A DNA stretch of 64,000 nucleotides, taken from Fidelibacterota bacterium (GTDB lineage: Bacteria; Fidelibacterota; Fidelibacteria; Fidelibacterales; Fidelibacteraceae). A program made the translations under genes and the position numbers. The DNA is taken from positions 159,628 through 223,627 of the forward strand of contig JAQUPD010000001.1 in the NCBI GenBank assembly GCA_028716785.1, given 5' to 3'. Positions 10,485-19,081 of this stretch are shown here, one piece after another. Within the stretch, counting starts at the first letter, position 1. Every line of letters begins with the position of its first letter. The notes under the pieces were generated by a model. The model did not search any database, had not been told where the DNA came from, and saw only the letters and a program-made list of their open reading frames with translations.

Positions 10485-10527
10485 GTCAATATGGCAATTT
10501 TATAAAAATTATAATGTCAATATGACA
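10485..10527. promoter_or_regulatory. Pair of near-identical palindromes between clpB and the DUF2147 gene
   Basis: GTCAATATGGCA (10485-10496) and GTCAATATGACA (10516-10527) are direct repeats 31 bp apart, close to three helical turns. The second copy with its leading T forms the perfect palindrome TGTCA-ATA-TGACA. The arrangement suggests a two-site operator controlling one or both divergent genes. It does not match the CIRCE (HrcA) or CtsR consensus. The identity of the regulator is unknown. Confidence 0.5.
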
Positions 10528-10583
10528 GTCTCTTTTTCCATTTGTACTTTGTAAATTATTTTAAAATAGAAGAGGAGGGAATT

Positions 10584-11051
10584 ATGAAAAAACGAATCTT
10601 GGTTTGCTTAGGGATTTTTTTATTGGGAATTGCAGGGTCTGCTTATTCAGCTTCAGGGGATGATGTTTTGGGTCTTTGGTATACGGAAGAAAATGAATCA
10701 AAGGTTGAAATCGTCAGAAATAATGGTGAATACCTTGGAAAAATTGTCTGGCTTGACGAGGCTGTTTACCCCGCTGATGATCCTGATGCAGGAAAAGCGA
10801 AATATGACCGAAATAATCCCGATGAAGAACTCCGTATTCGCCCCTTATTAGGTTTGCAAATTGTATGGGGATTTACTTATGATAACAAAGATAACAAATG
10901 GGTTAAAGGGCGTATTTATGACCCTGAAAGTGGGAAGACCTACAATTGTACCATGTGGTTAGATGAGGTTGGCAATTTACATGTCAAAGGCTCGTTGGAT
11001 AAATGGGGAGTTGTCGGTCGTACGACAGTATGGACCCGTGCTGAAGAGTAA
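10584..11051 (+). CDS. Secreted DUF2147 family protein
   Basis: A 155-residue protein from the ATG at 10584, with AGGAGG five bases upstream. It has a clear signal peptide (KKRILVCLGIFLLGIAGSAYSA). The mature part is the DUF2147 beta-barrel-like fold (GLWYTEENESKVEIV, YDPESGKTYNCTMWLD, TTVWTRAEE). Family members are small periplasmic or secreted proteins of unknown function, often induced in biofilm or stress conditions. Its divergent arrangement with clpB hints at a shared stress signal, which is inference. A strong terminator follows. Confidence 0.85.
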   Translation: MKKRILVCLGIFLLGIAGSAYSASGDDVLGLWYTEENESKVEIVRNNGEYLGKIVWLDEAVYPADDPDAGKAKYDRNNPDEELRIRPLLGLQIVWGFTYDNKDNKWVKGRIYDPESGKTYNCTMWLDEVGNLHVKGSLDKWGVVGRTTVWTRAEE

Positions 11052-11073
11052 TTTTTCCTTTACAAAAAGGGAG

Positions 11074-11099
11074 AAAGCCTGTCTTAGACAGGCTTTTTT
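11074..11099 (+). terminator. Rho-independent terminator after the DUF2147 gene
   Basis: A perfect 10-bp stem (AAAGCCTGTC / GACAGGCTTT) with a 3-nt TTA loop, running into six T, 22 nt after the stop codon. Confidence 0.9.
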
Positions 11100-11210
11100 G
11101 TTGTTATAGATTCTCTGTAGCGAAATACTATCTTTAGAAATGTTAACCTAAAAATCCTCAAGAGTGTCACCTTATATAGATAAAAGGCACCTTCAATCAA
11201 ATACGATTCT

Positions 11211-11681
11211 CTAATCAATCTCTCGCGTGAGATAGTCTGAAAAATCGTTTAAACTTCGTTGATATTCTTCCTTCATAAGAGGTGAACTAATCAAAAAATC
11301 CGCAGTTGACCTGTTACAGGCTGTAGGGATATTATAAAGGACAGAAATTCTAAGAAGGGCTTTGACATCCACATCATGAGGTAATGGCATCATGGGATCC
11401 CAGAAAAAAATCAAAAAATCAACATTACCCAGGGCTATAAGTGCTCCTAATTGTTGATCGCCCCCCAAAGGTCCTGATTTGAGTTTTGTTAAATTTAAAG
11501 CGCTCTCTTTTTTATGTTCCTTTAAAAACTCCGTGAGGGTTTTTTCAATCAACATACCTGTTGTCCCCGTGCAAATTAAGTGGTGAGGAATCAGGGTTTC
11601 TGCATTCCAGCAGACCCACTCCATAAGATCTTTTTTGCGATTATCGTGCGCTACTAAAGCAATATTTTTTATAACTTCCAT
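11211..11681 (-). CDS. mgsA: Methylglyoxal synthase
   Basis: Converts dihydroxyacetone phosphate to methylglyoxal and phosphate, a bypass that relieves phosphate limitation when sugar phosphates build up. At 156 residues it matches the family closely: ALVAHDNRK, TGTTG, SGPLGGDQQLGA (with the catalytic Asp), FFWDPMMPLPHDVDVKALLR and IPTACNRSTADF. The gene stands alone. The usual companion detoxifying genes are not adjacent. Confidence 0.95.
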   Translation of the reverse strand: MEVIKNIALVAHDNRKKDLMEWVCWNAETLIPHHLICTGTTGMLIEKTLTEFLKEHKKESALNLTKLKSGPLGGDQQLGALIALGNVDFLIFFWDPMMPLPHDVDVKALLRISVLYNIPTACNRSTADFLISSPLMKEEYQRSLNDFSDYLTREID

Positions 11682-11792
11682 CGCGAGTTCCTTATCTCTA
11701 AATTTATTTCATCAAAACACCTTTTGATTATCAAAATTTCAATATCTTTCGAAAGATATTAATCATAGCAAACATATAATTGTTTAATTCTT

Positions 11793-12578
11793 TTAATCGC
11801 AGACATCCTCAAATTTCATTAAGGCGCGAAAAGAGACTTTTTTAGTGTGTTTTTCAATTCCCTCAATAATAAAAGAATTTTCATTTTTCCCTTTCCCTTG
11901 AAAGAAATCTATTATATCTCCCCAAAAAACTTCATGAATATAATTAATTTCCATGCTTTTCAAGATATGAGATTCTAAAAAATTGTGAGAAAAAACATCC
12001 ATAACCCAATCTGCATACCGTGTATTATTTACATGAAGATTCAAATCAATATCGCTGTAACCCACACGTTTGCTATAAATAAGGGTTGGATTTTTTGCTT
12101 CAGGAATTTTTTGGGGAATAACAGCTATTGCATGAACACCTTCATTGATAGGAAATTGATAAGGAACTCTTGATAAAGGTTGAGGGCTCTTTTTTTTAAA
12201 ATCCAGCATAACCCAGGAGGAAGTGGCTCGAATTAAAGGGTTCCCATTTCCATCCTTGATGAAAAAATCCCGAAAGAAAATAAAATCTTCTTTCTCTTTT
12301 GAGGATGTTTTTTGGGATAGTGCTTCGAATTTTTTTGGCCAGGTACTTACCTCTATGGCTTCATCATAAACGGGCATACGTTCAATCTCAATATGGAACC
12401 GTGTGACAACCCAAAACAGGTCATTTTTTTTCATATCATCATACCCAACACCAAGTTTTGTGGCATGTTCTACAGCAGCATCTTGAAAATGCTGGAGCAA
12501 CGCTGATGTCTTTAATTCTAACCGATAGTCTGTTTCATAACTTTTTATGCGTGTTCCATATGAATACCTCTCTATCAT
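11793..12578 (-). CDS. Acyl-ACP thioesterase (FatA/FatB-like family)
   Basis: Double hot-dog thioesterase that releases fatty acids from acyl carrier protein. 261 residues from the ATG at 12578, which is preceded by AAGGAGG; an upstream in-frame start would add 12 residues without a binding site. The first hot-dog domain holds LFWVVTRFHIEIERMP. The second holds the signature DIDLNLHVNNTRYADWVMD with the conserved Asn-His. Bacterial members occur mainly in anaerobes, where they probably adjust lipid composition. No fatty-acid synthesis genes are adjacent. Confidence 0.9.
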   Translation of the reverse strand: MIERYSYGTRIKSYETDYRLELKTSALLQHFQDAAVEHATKLGVGYDDMKKNDLFWVVTRFHIEIERMPVYDEAIEVSTWPKKFEALSQKTSSKEKEDFIFFRDFFIKDGNGNPLIRATSSWVMLDFKKKSPQPLSRVPYQFPINEGVHAIAVIPQKIPEAKNPTLIYSKRVGYSDIDLNLHVNNTRYADWVMDVFSHNFLESHILKSMEINYIHEVFWGDIIDFFQGKGKNENSFIIEGIEKHTKKVSFRALMKFEDVCD

Positions 12579-12645
12579 GAGTTCCTCCTTTTGAATTAGA
12601 AATATAAAATACAATTAAACGTAATAAAAAAGAATTAGTAAAAAG

Positions 12646-12798
12646 GTTCCCGCTTGGAACATTATCAGCGCTATAAAGGTAAAATTTCCTCATCTTTTTA
12701 AAAATCAGGATTCTTTGAAAAGATGAGCAGGGTTATCTATTGTTTCTAAGAACATGGGGGATAGCCCTTTTATGACAAGGATAACCTAAAAACCTTGT
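12646..12798. other. Four tandem inverted repeats in a 331-bp intergenic region
   Basis: The gap 12615-12945 has no credible gene but holds four successive stems: GTTCC/GGAAC (12646-12660), TCATCTTTT/AAAAGATGA (12690-12726), GGGTTATC/GATAGCCC with one G-U (12730-12767) and ACAAGG/CCTTGT (12775-12798). On the minus strand the last stem met (12646-12660) is followed by CTTTTT, so it could end the transcript of the upstream exported-protein gene or of a small RNA. The function is unknown. Confidence 0.4.
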
Positions 12799-12945
12799 GA
12801 GGAGTTTCGGGAAGAAACATTAAATAAATTTTGAATAGGAGGCTTACGGAAGGTTGACTCCAACGTTGTTTATTTCTTTTTTGCTCTTGATGGTGTTATT
12901 CTTAGATTGTATAAATAAGATTAATATTCTTATTTATTGCTCCTC

Positions 12946-14097
12946 TTACTGACCTTGTGATAAAGTGGTAGAAACGACGAGGAGGGCATTTGTTACAGCG
13001 CGTTCACCGGCAGCATCAGATGGTTTATTCACGACATTTCCTTTTAAGACCATAGTTGTCGATCCTCCCCCATCTAAATTAAGCGCTTGATAAGCGCCCA
13101 TATTTTTGAGATATGCTGCCAATTCATCTAATGTCATACCCACACTATGGCGAGGTTGGCGACCATCAACTGTGATAACGTATAAAGTATCTTTTGTCTT
13201 ATCAAATCCTACAGCTGTCCGTGGATGACGGGTTGTTCGGAATTCTTCATATAAGTTCTCTTTCATGTGTTCAATGGATATTTCACCATCTCTGATAATG
13301 CGAGGAATACCACCAACCAACGTTTTAACAGGGTCTTTGACAGGCGGCAACCTTAGCAATAACTCTAAGGTGTCTTCTTCTTCAAGATATTGATCCGCAA
13401 AATGCTTAGCTTTCCCGTGGGCAGAAAGAACAAGTCCATTTGAAGGAATTTGTGTCGATTTTTGAATTGGTTCAAATAGTCCATTCTTTTCTTTAAGAAC
13501 AATGCGAAACATTTGATTAACGGAAATAGGATCAACAAAAAATGCCGTTATTTCAGTCCCCCAACGGTTAGCAGGCGATTCAGAGCCAATATATGGCGTG
13601 TAAATGACAAGGTTGTCTTGATATCGTGTGCCATTAACATACTTAATTTCATAGTGAATGCGATCAGGGGTTATAAGCACACCATCAAATCTCACCACAT
13701 GGATAAAGGGTTCCTTGTTTTCTGTTATTCCAAAAACAGAGCGGTTGGTAGGATTTTTTATTAATTCACCTTGTATAACCTGTGCACCGACAGGCATCCC
13801 ATCCTCCTGAAAAAAGTCTGCATTTACAGCAGCAACCACATTCCCTGGATAGCGTGCAACCATAGAGGACGTTTTTTCAAGCGCTCGCAACTGATTCCCT
13901 GCTTTGATGGTTTCAATAGAAAGGGTAGGTTCCGAAAGACAAACTGTAACGACATGGATATCCCAGGGTTGTTCTTCTTGCCTGTCGTGATAATACCAAA
14001 CGCCAGAGGCAAGTAATTCACCTTTTGGCTTGCTGTATAATAAAACTGTAATAACAAAAAGACTTACAAGAGTCAAATAAAACTTTTTTATTTTCAT
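12946..14097 (-). CDS. Exported phosphodiester glycosidase (NAGPA) domain protein
   Basis: 383 residues with an N-terminal signal peptide (KKFYLTLVSLFVITVLLYS). The C-terminal half carries the NAGPA/phosphodiester glycosidase domain: RHPRTAVGFDK near 285, YVITVDGRQ, GMTLDELAAYLKNMGAYQALNLDGGGSTTMV and a final AVTNALLV strand. This fold cleaves GlcNAc-phosphodiester bonds in the human uncovering enzyme. In bacteria it occurs in exopolysaccharide or teichoic-acid-related proteins. The N-terminal ~200 residues are a less conserved accessory region. A clear AGGAG lies before the start. The substrate is unknown. Confidence 0.85.
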   Translation of the reverse strand: MKIKKFYLTLVSLFVITVLLYSKPKGELLASGVWYYHDRQEEQPWDIHVVTVCLSEPTLSIETIKAGNQLRALEKTSSMVARYPGNVVAAVNADFFQEDGMPVGAQVIQGELIKNPTNRSVFGITENKEPFIHVVRFDGVLITPDRIHYEIKYVNGTRYQDNLVIYTPYIGSESPANRWGTEITAFFVDPISVNQMFRIVLKEKNGLFEPIQKSTQIPSNGLVLSAHGKAKHFADQYLEEEDTLELLLRLPPVKDPVKTLVGGIPRIIRDGEISIEHMKENLYEEFRTTRHPRTAVGFDKTKDTLYVITVDGRQPRHSVGMTLDELAAYLKNMGAYQALNLDGGGSTTMVLKGNVVNKPSDAAGERAVTNALLVVSTTLSQGQ

Positions 14098-14234
14098 TTT
14101 TTTATTCTCCTGTTTATCAAATATAAAAAAACAGTCTAAAAGAATAAATGAATTTGCTGTTTGATCGTTTTCATCTTTAGAATATGTTAAATCTTTTAAG
14201 AATAGCGTATATGAAAATAAACTCGCCTTAAAGT

Positions 14235-14265
14235 GAGTGAGGGTCGACGCTGTCGACCCTCACTC
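14235..14265. terminator. Perfect 14-bp GC-rich hairpin downstream of the hydrogenase operon
   Basis: GAGTGAGGGTCGAC pairs perfectly with GTCGACCCTCACTC around a 3-nt loop, 22 nt past the end of hydA. Neither side has a proper T-run (minus side: ACTTTAAGG), so it may end or stabilise the 3' end of the hydrogenase mRNA rather than act as a textbook intrinsic terminator. Confidence 0.6.
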
Positions 14266-14287
14266 TTGGGGTTGGGGGATGGGAATT

Positions 14288-16081
14288 TTAATTTTTTTCT
14301 CTTTTTACGTACGAAGTATGCAAAAGTTCATGAGATTTATGACCAAGTGGTTTTTCTAAAAAGTCTTCATAAATCTCAATAATTTCAGGATTTTCATGGG
14401 ATTTACGATATTGCATCTTTTCATCTTCTTCATAAAGAGCATTTGCCCGTTGTAATCGGAGTTCATTGGTTGTGGGAATTGGCTGACCACCGCCGCCAAT
14501 ACATCCTCCTGGGCATGCCATAATTTCAATAAAATGATAGGGAGACTCACCTGATTCAACTTGCTTCATAATTTTTCGAGCATTTGCAAGACCATGACCG
14601 ATAGCAACACGGAGTTCAGCTCCTTCAAGAAAATTGTATTTATTTAATGTTCCCTCAATTTTCAACGTTGCTTCTTTTATCCCATCAAGTCCGCGAACGG
14701 GGGTAATTTTTAGACCATCAAAGGGGATTTCCCTACCGGTAACAATTTCATACGCCGTTCGTAATGCTGCTTCCATAACACCGCCAGTAGTCCCAAAAAT
14801 AGCACCCGCGCCGGTAGATTTTCCAAGAATTGAATCGTATTCACCGTCTTCCAATTTTTCAAAATCAATCCCTGCTTGACGAATCATCAAGCCAAGCTCA
14901 CGCGTTGTAAGAACATAATCTACATCGCGAAAACCGCTGCTCATCATTTCAGGGCGAGCGGCTTCAAACTTTTTAGCAGTACATGGCATAATTGATACAA
15001 CTACCATATCTTTAGGATCAACGCCTATTTTTTCTGCATAATATGTTTTTGCAAGTGGACCAAACATTTGCTGAGGGGATTTACACGTTGAAAGATGATT
15101 TAAAGAATGATTGAATTCATGTTCAGCAAATTTAATCCACCCAGGAGAACAGGATGTTATCATGGGAAGCGCAACGTCTTCATTATCGCGCAATGCTTTT
15201 GTTAACCGTTGCAAAAGCTCATTCCCTTCTTCAATGATCGTGAGATCGGCCGTAAAATCCGTATCCAAAACACTGTCAAAGCCAAGTCGACGCAGAGCAG
15301 TTACTAATTTTTTTGTCACGCGTTTCCCAGGGCCTAATCCAACTTCCTCACCAATAGAAACGCGAATGGCTGGTGCTGTTTGCACAACCACATGTTTTGT
15401 GGGGTCATAAATTGCATCCCATACATCTTCAACATAATTTTTTTCTGTAAGGGCACCGGTTGGACAATGGCTTACACACTGTCCACAATTTGTGCAAACA
15501 ACATACGCTAGAGCTTTATCCCAAAACGTTGTGATTTTCATATCTGCGCCTTTATGAGCCACGCAGAGGGCACTTACAGACTGAAGTTCAGTACAAGCTC
15601 TTACACACCGTTGACACCGGATACACTTGCTATCATCTTTTTGTATAGCAGGGGATGAAATGTCCGGTTGATCTTCTTTGTGAATATCAATAAAAAGGCC
15701 CTCGTCAACGCGATATTCATTAGCCAAGGCCTGAAGTTCACAGTTGCCGTTCCTAGAACACCGTAAACACTCACCCCGATGTTCACTTAATAAAAGTTCA
15801 ATTACATGTTTCCGTGCGGTACGGACAAGGCGACTATTGGTAAAAATTTCCATTCCTTCTGCAACAGGTGTCGCACAGGATGCCTGCAAGGTCCGTGATC
15901 CCTTAACCTCTACAAGGCACACTCGGCAATTGCCAGCTACGCATAAATCTTCATGATGACACAATGTTGGAATATAAACTCCCAACGAACGTGTCGCTTC
16001 AAGTATCGATGTGTTTTCCGGAACAGAGACCGTTTTGTTATCGATCGTAACGTTTATCATTTTTTGTTTATTATCACTCAT
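14288..16081 (-). CDS. hydA: [FeFe]-hydrogenase catalytic subunit (HydA/HndD type)
   Basis: 597 residues; catalyses reversible H2 formation. The N-terminal [2Fe-2S] domain uses C41, C52, C55 and C69. A His-Cys [4Fe-4S] site is H101/C105/C108/C114. Two [4Fe-4S] clusters come from CIRCQRCVRAC and CTNCGQCVSHC. The H-cluster domain carries the three signatures TSCSPGWIKF, MPCTAKKFEA and MACPGGCIGGGGQP, then the small C-terminal subunit-like region. It lacks the extra C-terminal [2Fe-2S] domain of some bifurcating HydA. It is the last gene of a three-gene operon with NuoF- and NuoE-like subunits, so electrons probably come from NAD(P)H and ferredoxin together. GGAGG precedes the ATG. Confidence 0.96.
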   Translation of the reverse strand: MSDNKQKMINVTIDNKTVSVPENTSILEATRSLGVYIPTLCHHEDLCVAGNCRVCLVEVKGSRTLQASCATPVAEGMEIFTNSRLVRTARKHVIELLLSEHRGECLRCSRNGNCELQALANEYRVDEGLFIDIHKEDQPDISSPAIQKDDSKCIRCQRCVRACTELQSVSALCVAHKGADMKITTFWDKALAYVVCTNCGQCVSHCPTGALTEKNYVEDVWDAIYDPTKHVVVQTAPAIRVSIGEEVGLGPGKRVTKKLVTALRRLGFDSVLDTDFTADLTIIEEGNELLQRLTKALRDNEDVALPMITSCSPGWIKFAEHEFNHSLNHLSTCKSPQQMFGPLAKTYYAEKIGVDPKDMVVVSIMPCTAKKFEAARPEMMSSGFRDVDYVLTTRELGLMIRQAGIDFEKLEDGEYDSILGKSTGAGAIFGTTGGVMEAALRTAYEIVTGREIPFDGLKITPVRGLDGIKEATLKIEGTLNKYNFLEGAELRVAIGHGLANARKIMKQVESGESPYHFIEIMACPGGCIGGGGQPIPTTNELRLQRANALYEEDEKMQYRKSHENPEIIEIYEDFLEKPLGHKSHELLHTSYVKREKN

Positions 16082-16095
16082 GGATTCCTCCGAAA

Positions 16096-17286
16096 TTAAT
16101 AGATAATTTCTTCACGAAAGTTTTCAACAATAGAAATAAAAGGATTTGCTACACTTTGTCCTAAGCCACACTTGGAAGCAACCCGCATCGTTTTTGCAAG
16201 TTTTACCAATTCATCAAGATAGCTTGCTGGACGCTTTTTATGCTTTATCGCTTGGATACCTTTTACTAACTGCTGACATCCTACCCTGCAGGGTGTACAT
16301 TGGCCACAGGATTCTTCTTGCATAAATTCCATATAATTCATCAAAATATGGTACATGGAGCGAGAACTGTTAAAAAGCATCATCGATCCACCTGTTGGTA
16401 CCCCTTCAAAACCAATAATTGTTTCTTTGAATTTTTTACGCGGGACACAAAATCCTGAAGCACCCCCCACTTGAACGGCTTTGGTATCACCATCACCAAA
16501 CAAATCGACAAATTCCTGGATTGTCATACCCAGTTCCAATTCATAAATCCCTTCGACATCGGCATCACCTGAAACAGAAAAGACCTTCGAGCCGGTAGAA
16601 ATTTCCGTCCCAAAGTTTTTGAATTTTTTCCCTTCATTCAGCACAATCATTGTACAATAGACAAGGGTTTCAACATTGTTAATTACAGTAGGTTTTCCTA
16701 AATATCCCTTTTCAGCAGGATATGGAGGTTTATTCCGAGCCTCTCCGCGATATCCTTCCATGGACTCAATCAAAGCCGTTTCTTCACCACAAATGTAAGC
16801 ACCACTTCCGCTTCGCAAATCTATAGTAAAATTAAAACCAAATTTTTTCATGTCATCATTGAAGACATTCATTTTAGTTACAAGCAAAGGAACCAAAAAA
16901 TTATATTCACCACGAAGATAAATGTATCCCAAAGAAGCACCAATGACTTTGGCACAAATTGCCATTCCAGTAAAAACCTTCTCCGCCTGCTCTTCCAAAA
17001 TCTTTCGGTCTTTAAAAGTTCCTGGTTCACCTTCGTCGGCATTGCAAATAACATATTTTACATCACTTTTCTGATCAGCGGCCAGCTTCCATTTTAAATA
17101 GGTTGGAAATCCTGCACCTCCTCGACCTTTTAGTCCGGATTCCTTGATGTACTCTAAAATTTTATTATTATCCAGTGTCAAAACCTTTTCCATCAGTCTT
17201 AACGTATCAATTTTTTCGAAAATGAGATTAACGCGTTCCTGATGGGCATTAATTTTGGCCAGTTTTTCATCTCGTGTCATGACCAT
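16096..17286 (-). CDS. hydB: NuoF-like flavoprotein subunit of the [FeFe]-hydrogenase (HydB/HndC type)
   Basis: 396 residues; binds NAD(P)H and FMN and passes electrons towards HydA. It has GLKGRGGAGFPTYLKWK and NADEGEPGTFKDR (FMN/NAD binding), an SLBB segment and the [4Fe-4S] site ESCGQCTPCRVGC near 320. Compared with classic HydB it lacks both the N-terminal thioredoxin-like [2Fe-2S] domain and the C-terminal 2x[4Fe-4S] domain, so it is closer in build to plain NuoF. The start at 17286 has AAGGAG six bases upstream. It lies between hydC and hydA with gaps of 10 and 14 nt. Confidence 0.93.
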   Translation of the reverse strand: MVMTRDEKLAKINAHQERVNLIFEKIDTLRLMEKVLTLDNNKILEYIKESGLKGRGGAGFPTYLKWKLAADQKSDVKYVICNADEGEPGTFKDRKILEEQAEKVFTGMAICAKVIGASLGYIYLRGEYNFLVPLLVTKMNVFNDDMKKFGFNFTIDLRSGSGAYICGEETALIESMEGYRGEARNKPPYPAEKGYLGKPTVINNVETLVYCTMIVLNEGKKFKNFGTEISTGSKVFSVSGDADVEGIYELELGMTIQEFVDLFGDGDTKAVQVGGASGFCVPRKKFKETIIGFEGVPTGGSMMLFNSSRSMYHILMNYMEFMQEESCGQCTPCRVGCQQLVKGIQAIKHKKRPASYLDELVKLAKTMRVASKCGLGQSVANPFISIVENFREEIIY

Positions 17287-17296
17287 AGCTGTCTCC

Positions 17297-17755
17297 TTAG
17301 CGATATTCTTCTAAAGCCTGAATTGCTTTTTCAGGGGTTAGTTCTACATAGACTTTATCATTAATCAACATGGCAGGTCCTTTATGGCACCAACCGATGC
17401 AATTTGCTTCCAGAAGACTAAACTTCCGGTCGGGGGTTGTTTCACCCATTTTTATTCCGAGGGCATCTTCAAGCGCAGTAACAATCGAATCTTTACCCTT
17501 CATAAAACATGTAATAGTTTTACAAATTCGAATAATATTCTTTCCCTTGGGCTGCATGTCCATAAAGGAATAAAAGGTGGCTACGCCATAGACATCTGCT
17601 GCTGAAAGATCCATTTCTGTTGCAATTTCACGTAATTGATCTTCCGATAAATAATTATTTTCTTTCCGCACCATTTGAAGAATAGGCAGAAGATTCTCTC
17701 GCCCCTTCCCGTATTTTTTTACAGCCTTTCTAACAATATTTTCTGAACTTTGCAT
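17297..17755 (-). CDS. hydC: NuoE-like [2Fe-2S] subunit of the [FeFe]-hydrogenase (HydC/HndA type)
   Basis: 152 residues, thioredoxin-like ferredoxin. The N-terminal helical part (LLPILQMVRKENNYLSEDQL) is followed by VYGVATFYSFM and the [2Fe-2S] ligands CKTITC (Cx4C) and CIGWC (Cx3C). It is the first gene of the hydrogenase operon. The site GATAATGAGAATCATTCTC sits about 160 nt upstream. Confidence 0.93.
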   Translation of the reverse strand: MQSSENIVRKAVKKYGKGRENLLPILQMVRKENNYLSEDQLREIATEMDLSAADVYGVATFYSFMDMQPKGKNIIRICKTITCFMKGKDSIVTALEDALGIKMGETTPDRKFSLLEANCIGWCHKGPAMLINDKVYVELTPEKAIQALEEYR

Positions 17756-17917
17756 GTATTTATCCCTTTCTACCTCATTGATTTATTACTTATTAGGAAC
17801 TTTTACCCTTCCTTTTCAGTGTGAGAATCTATAATTCCTCTCGAAATTACCCAAGAAATAATCCTTTTTTTCTCGATTAAACGTTTTAAATCGTGATTAT
17901 TTTCTCGTTTTTATGTG

Positions 17918-17936
17918 GATAATGAGAATCATTCTC
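17918..17936. promoter_or_regulatory. Near-consensus Fur box upstream of the hydrogenase operon
   Basis: The 19-mer GATAATGAGAATCATTCTC matches the classical Fur box at 17 of 19 positions and contains the perfect inverted repeat TGAGAAT-C-ATTCTCA (17923-17937). It lies in the 292-bp gap between hydC (starts 17755) and the end of the glycosyltransferase gene (18048), so hydCBA is the only downstream target. Iron control of an iron-rich enzyme is sensible. The exact regulator (Fur, or a relative such as PerR) is inferred. Confidence 0.7.
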
Positions 17937-18047
17937 ATGTATTAACTTGTCATTTATGAGGTGTCTCATGATTCATACTAAAGACATTTAATGAGGTAAT
18001 TTTAAAAGAAATGGTGAACATAGATGCGGCTTATATCATGCTTCACA

Positions 18048-19079
18048 TTACGATAGTTTAAGATCAGAATATCTTTTTTTTCTAAAGAGATAGACAGTAA
18101 GGGGGATGGGGTATTTAAACATGATACGATGAATTTTTGCATCGCTTACACGTCGTAAAGATTGATGTTTTTGATGTTTTTTTACAAGATAGGGGATATG
18201 GATTAAGAGCCAAAAATAGGCAGCAACAAGGGCTCCTATACGTTTAAAATCTCCCTGAAGAAGGGCAAATCCACCGGACATTACATCCAGTAAAAAACGA
18301 GCAGGTATAATCCATAAAAGGGATAAATACGAATAGTTGGCAAGAAGCATGATCAAATTGTTACGATGATTTAGATACTTTTTTCGGTAGGAATTTGGTG
18401 GCAGGGTCCACCCCGAGTGATGCCAAATGATAGAAGCTGGGATACAAAACGCTTTCCAATTGAGCAGATGCAATCGCCAATGAAGATCTATTTCTTCCAT
18501 GTGGGCAAAAAATGTTTCATCAAATACTCCCGATTCCTCCAAGGCTTTTTTACGCATCATAAAGGCTGTGCCACTAGACCAAAAAATTTCTATAGGATTA
18601 TTATATTGCCCATGATCTTGCTCGATATAATCCAATAAGCGTCCTCTGGCAAAGGGATAACCATAATAATCAAGCAATCCGCCGGCAGCCCCGGAATAAT
18701 CAAACCAATCTCTCCGTGAATAGGAAAGAATTTTAGGCATAACTGATGCTGTTTCAGGATGAGTATCGAGCCACTCGACAAGGGGTTCAATCCACCCAGG
18801 ATCGTGAATTGTGTCGTTATTAAGAAAGAGAAGATATTCTCCATGAGCAGCGTAGATTCCACGATTACAACCGCCTGCAAACCCAAGATTTTTTTCATTT
18901 TGAAGAATTCGAACGTGAGGGAACTCTTTTGTTACCATTTCCAAGCTATCATCTATTGTTCCATTATCCACAAGTAAAATTTCTTTCTCAAGAAAGGTAG
19001 AAGCCGTTAAAGACTGTAAACATGCCTGAAGGATTGCCCGTCCTTTGTAATGGGGGATAATAACACTGACTTTTATCAT
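18048..19079 (-). CDS. Family 2 glycosyltransferase
   Basis: 343 residues with the GT-A fold of rhamnosyl/galactosyl-type GT2 enzymes: VSVIIPHYKG at the N-terminus, ILLVDNGTIDDS, NEKNLGFAGGCNRGI, and the metal site LFLNNDT near 97. Further motifs are FDETFFAHMEEIDLHWRL and the C-terminal amphipathic region (YLSLLWIIPARFLLDVM), which probably holds it at the membrane. It should add a sugar to lipopolysaccharide or another cell-surface glycan. It follows the DUF2723 gene but is separated by a terminator-like hairpin, and it has no clear ribosome-binding site. Confidence 0.9.
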   Translation of the reverse strand: MIKVSVIIPHYKGRAILQACLQSLTASTFLEKEILLVDNGTIDDSLEMVTKEFPHVRILQNEKNLGFAGGCNRGIYAAHGEYLLFLNNDTIHDPGWIEPLVEWLDTHPETASVMPKILSYSRRDWFDYSGAAGGLLDYYGYPFARGRLLDYIEQDHGQYNNPIEIFWSSGTAFMMRKKALEESGVFDETFFAHMEEIDLHWRLHLLNWKAFCIPASIIWHHSGWTLPPNSYRKKYLNHRNNLIMLLANYSYLSLLWIIPARFLLDVMSGGFALLQGDFKRIGALVAAYFWLLIHIPYLVKKHQKHQSLRRVSDAKIHRIMFKYPIPLTVYLFRKKRYSDLKLS

Positions 19080-19081
19080 AT

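Noticed and set aside
10427..10583. CIRCE or CtsR heat-shock operator
   Set aside because: Neither the TTAGCACTC inverted repeat nor the heptad direct repeat of CtsR is present; only the TGTCAATATGACA-type palindromes are.
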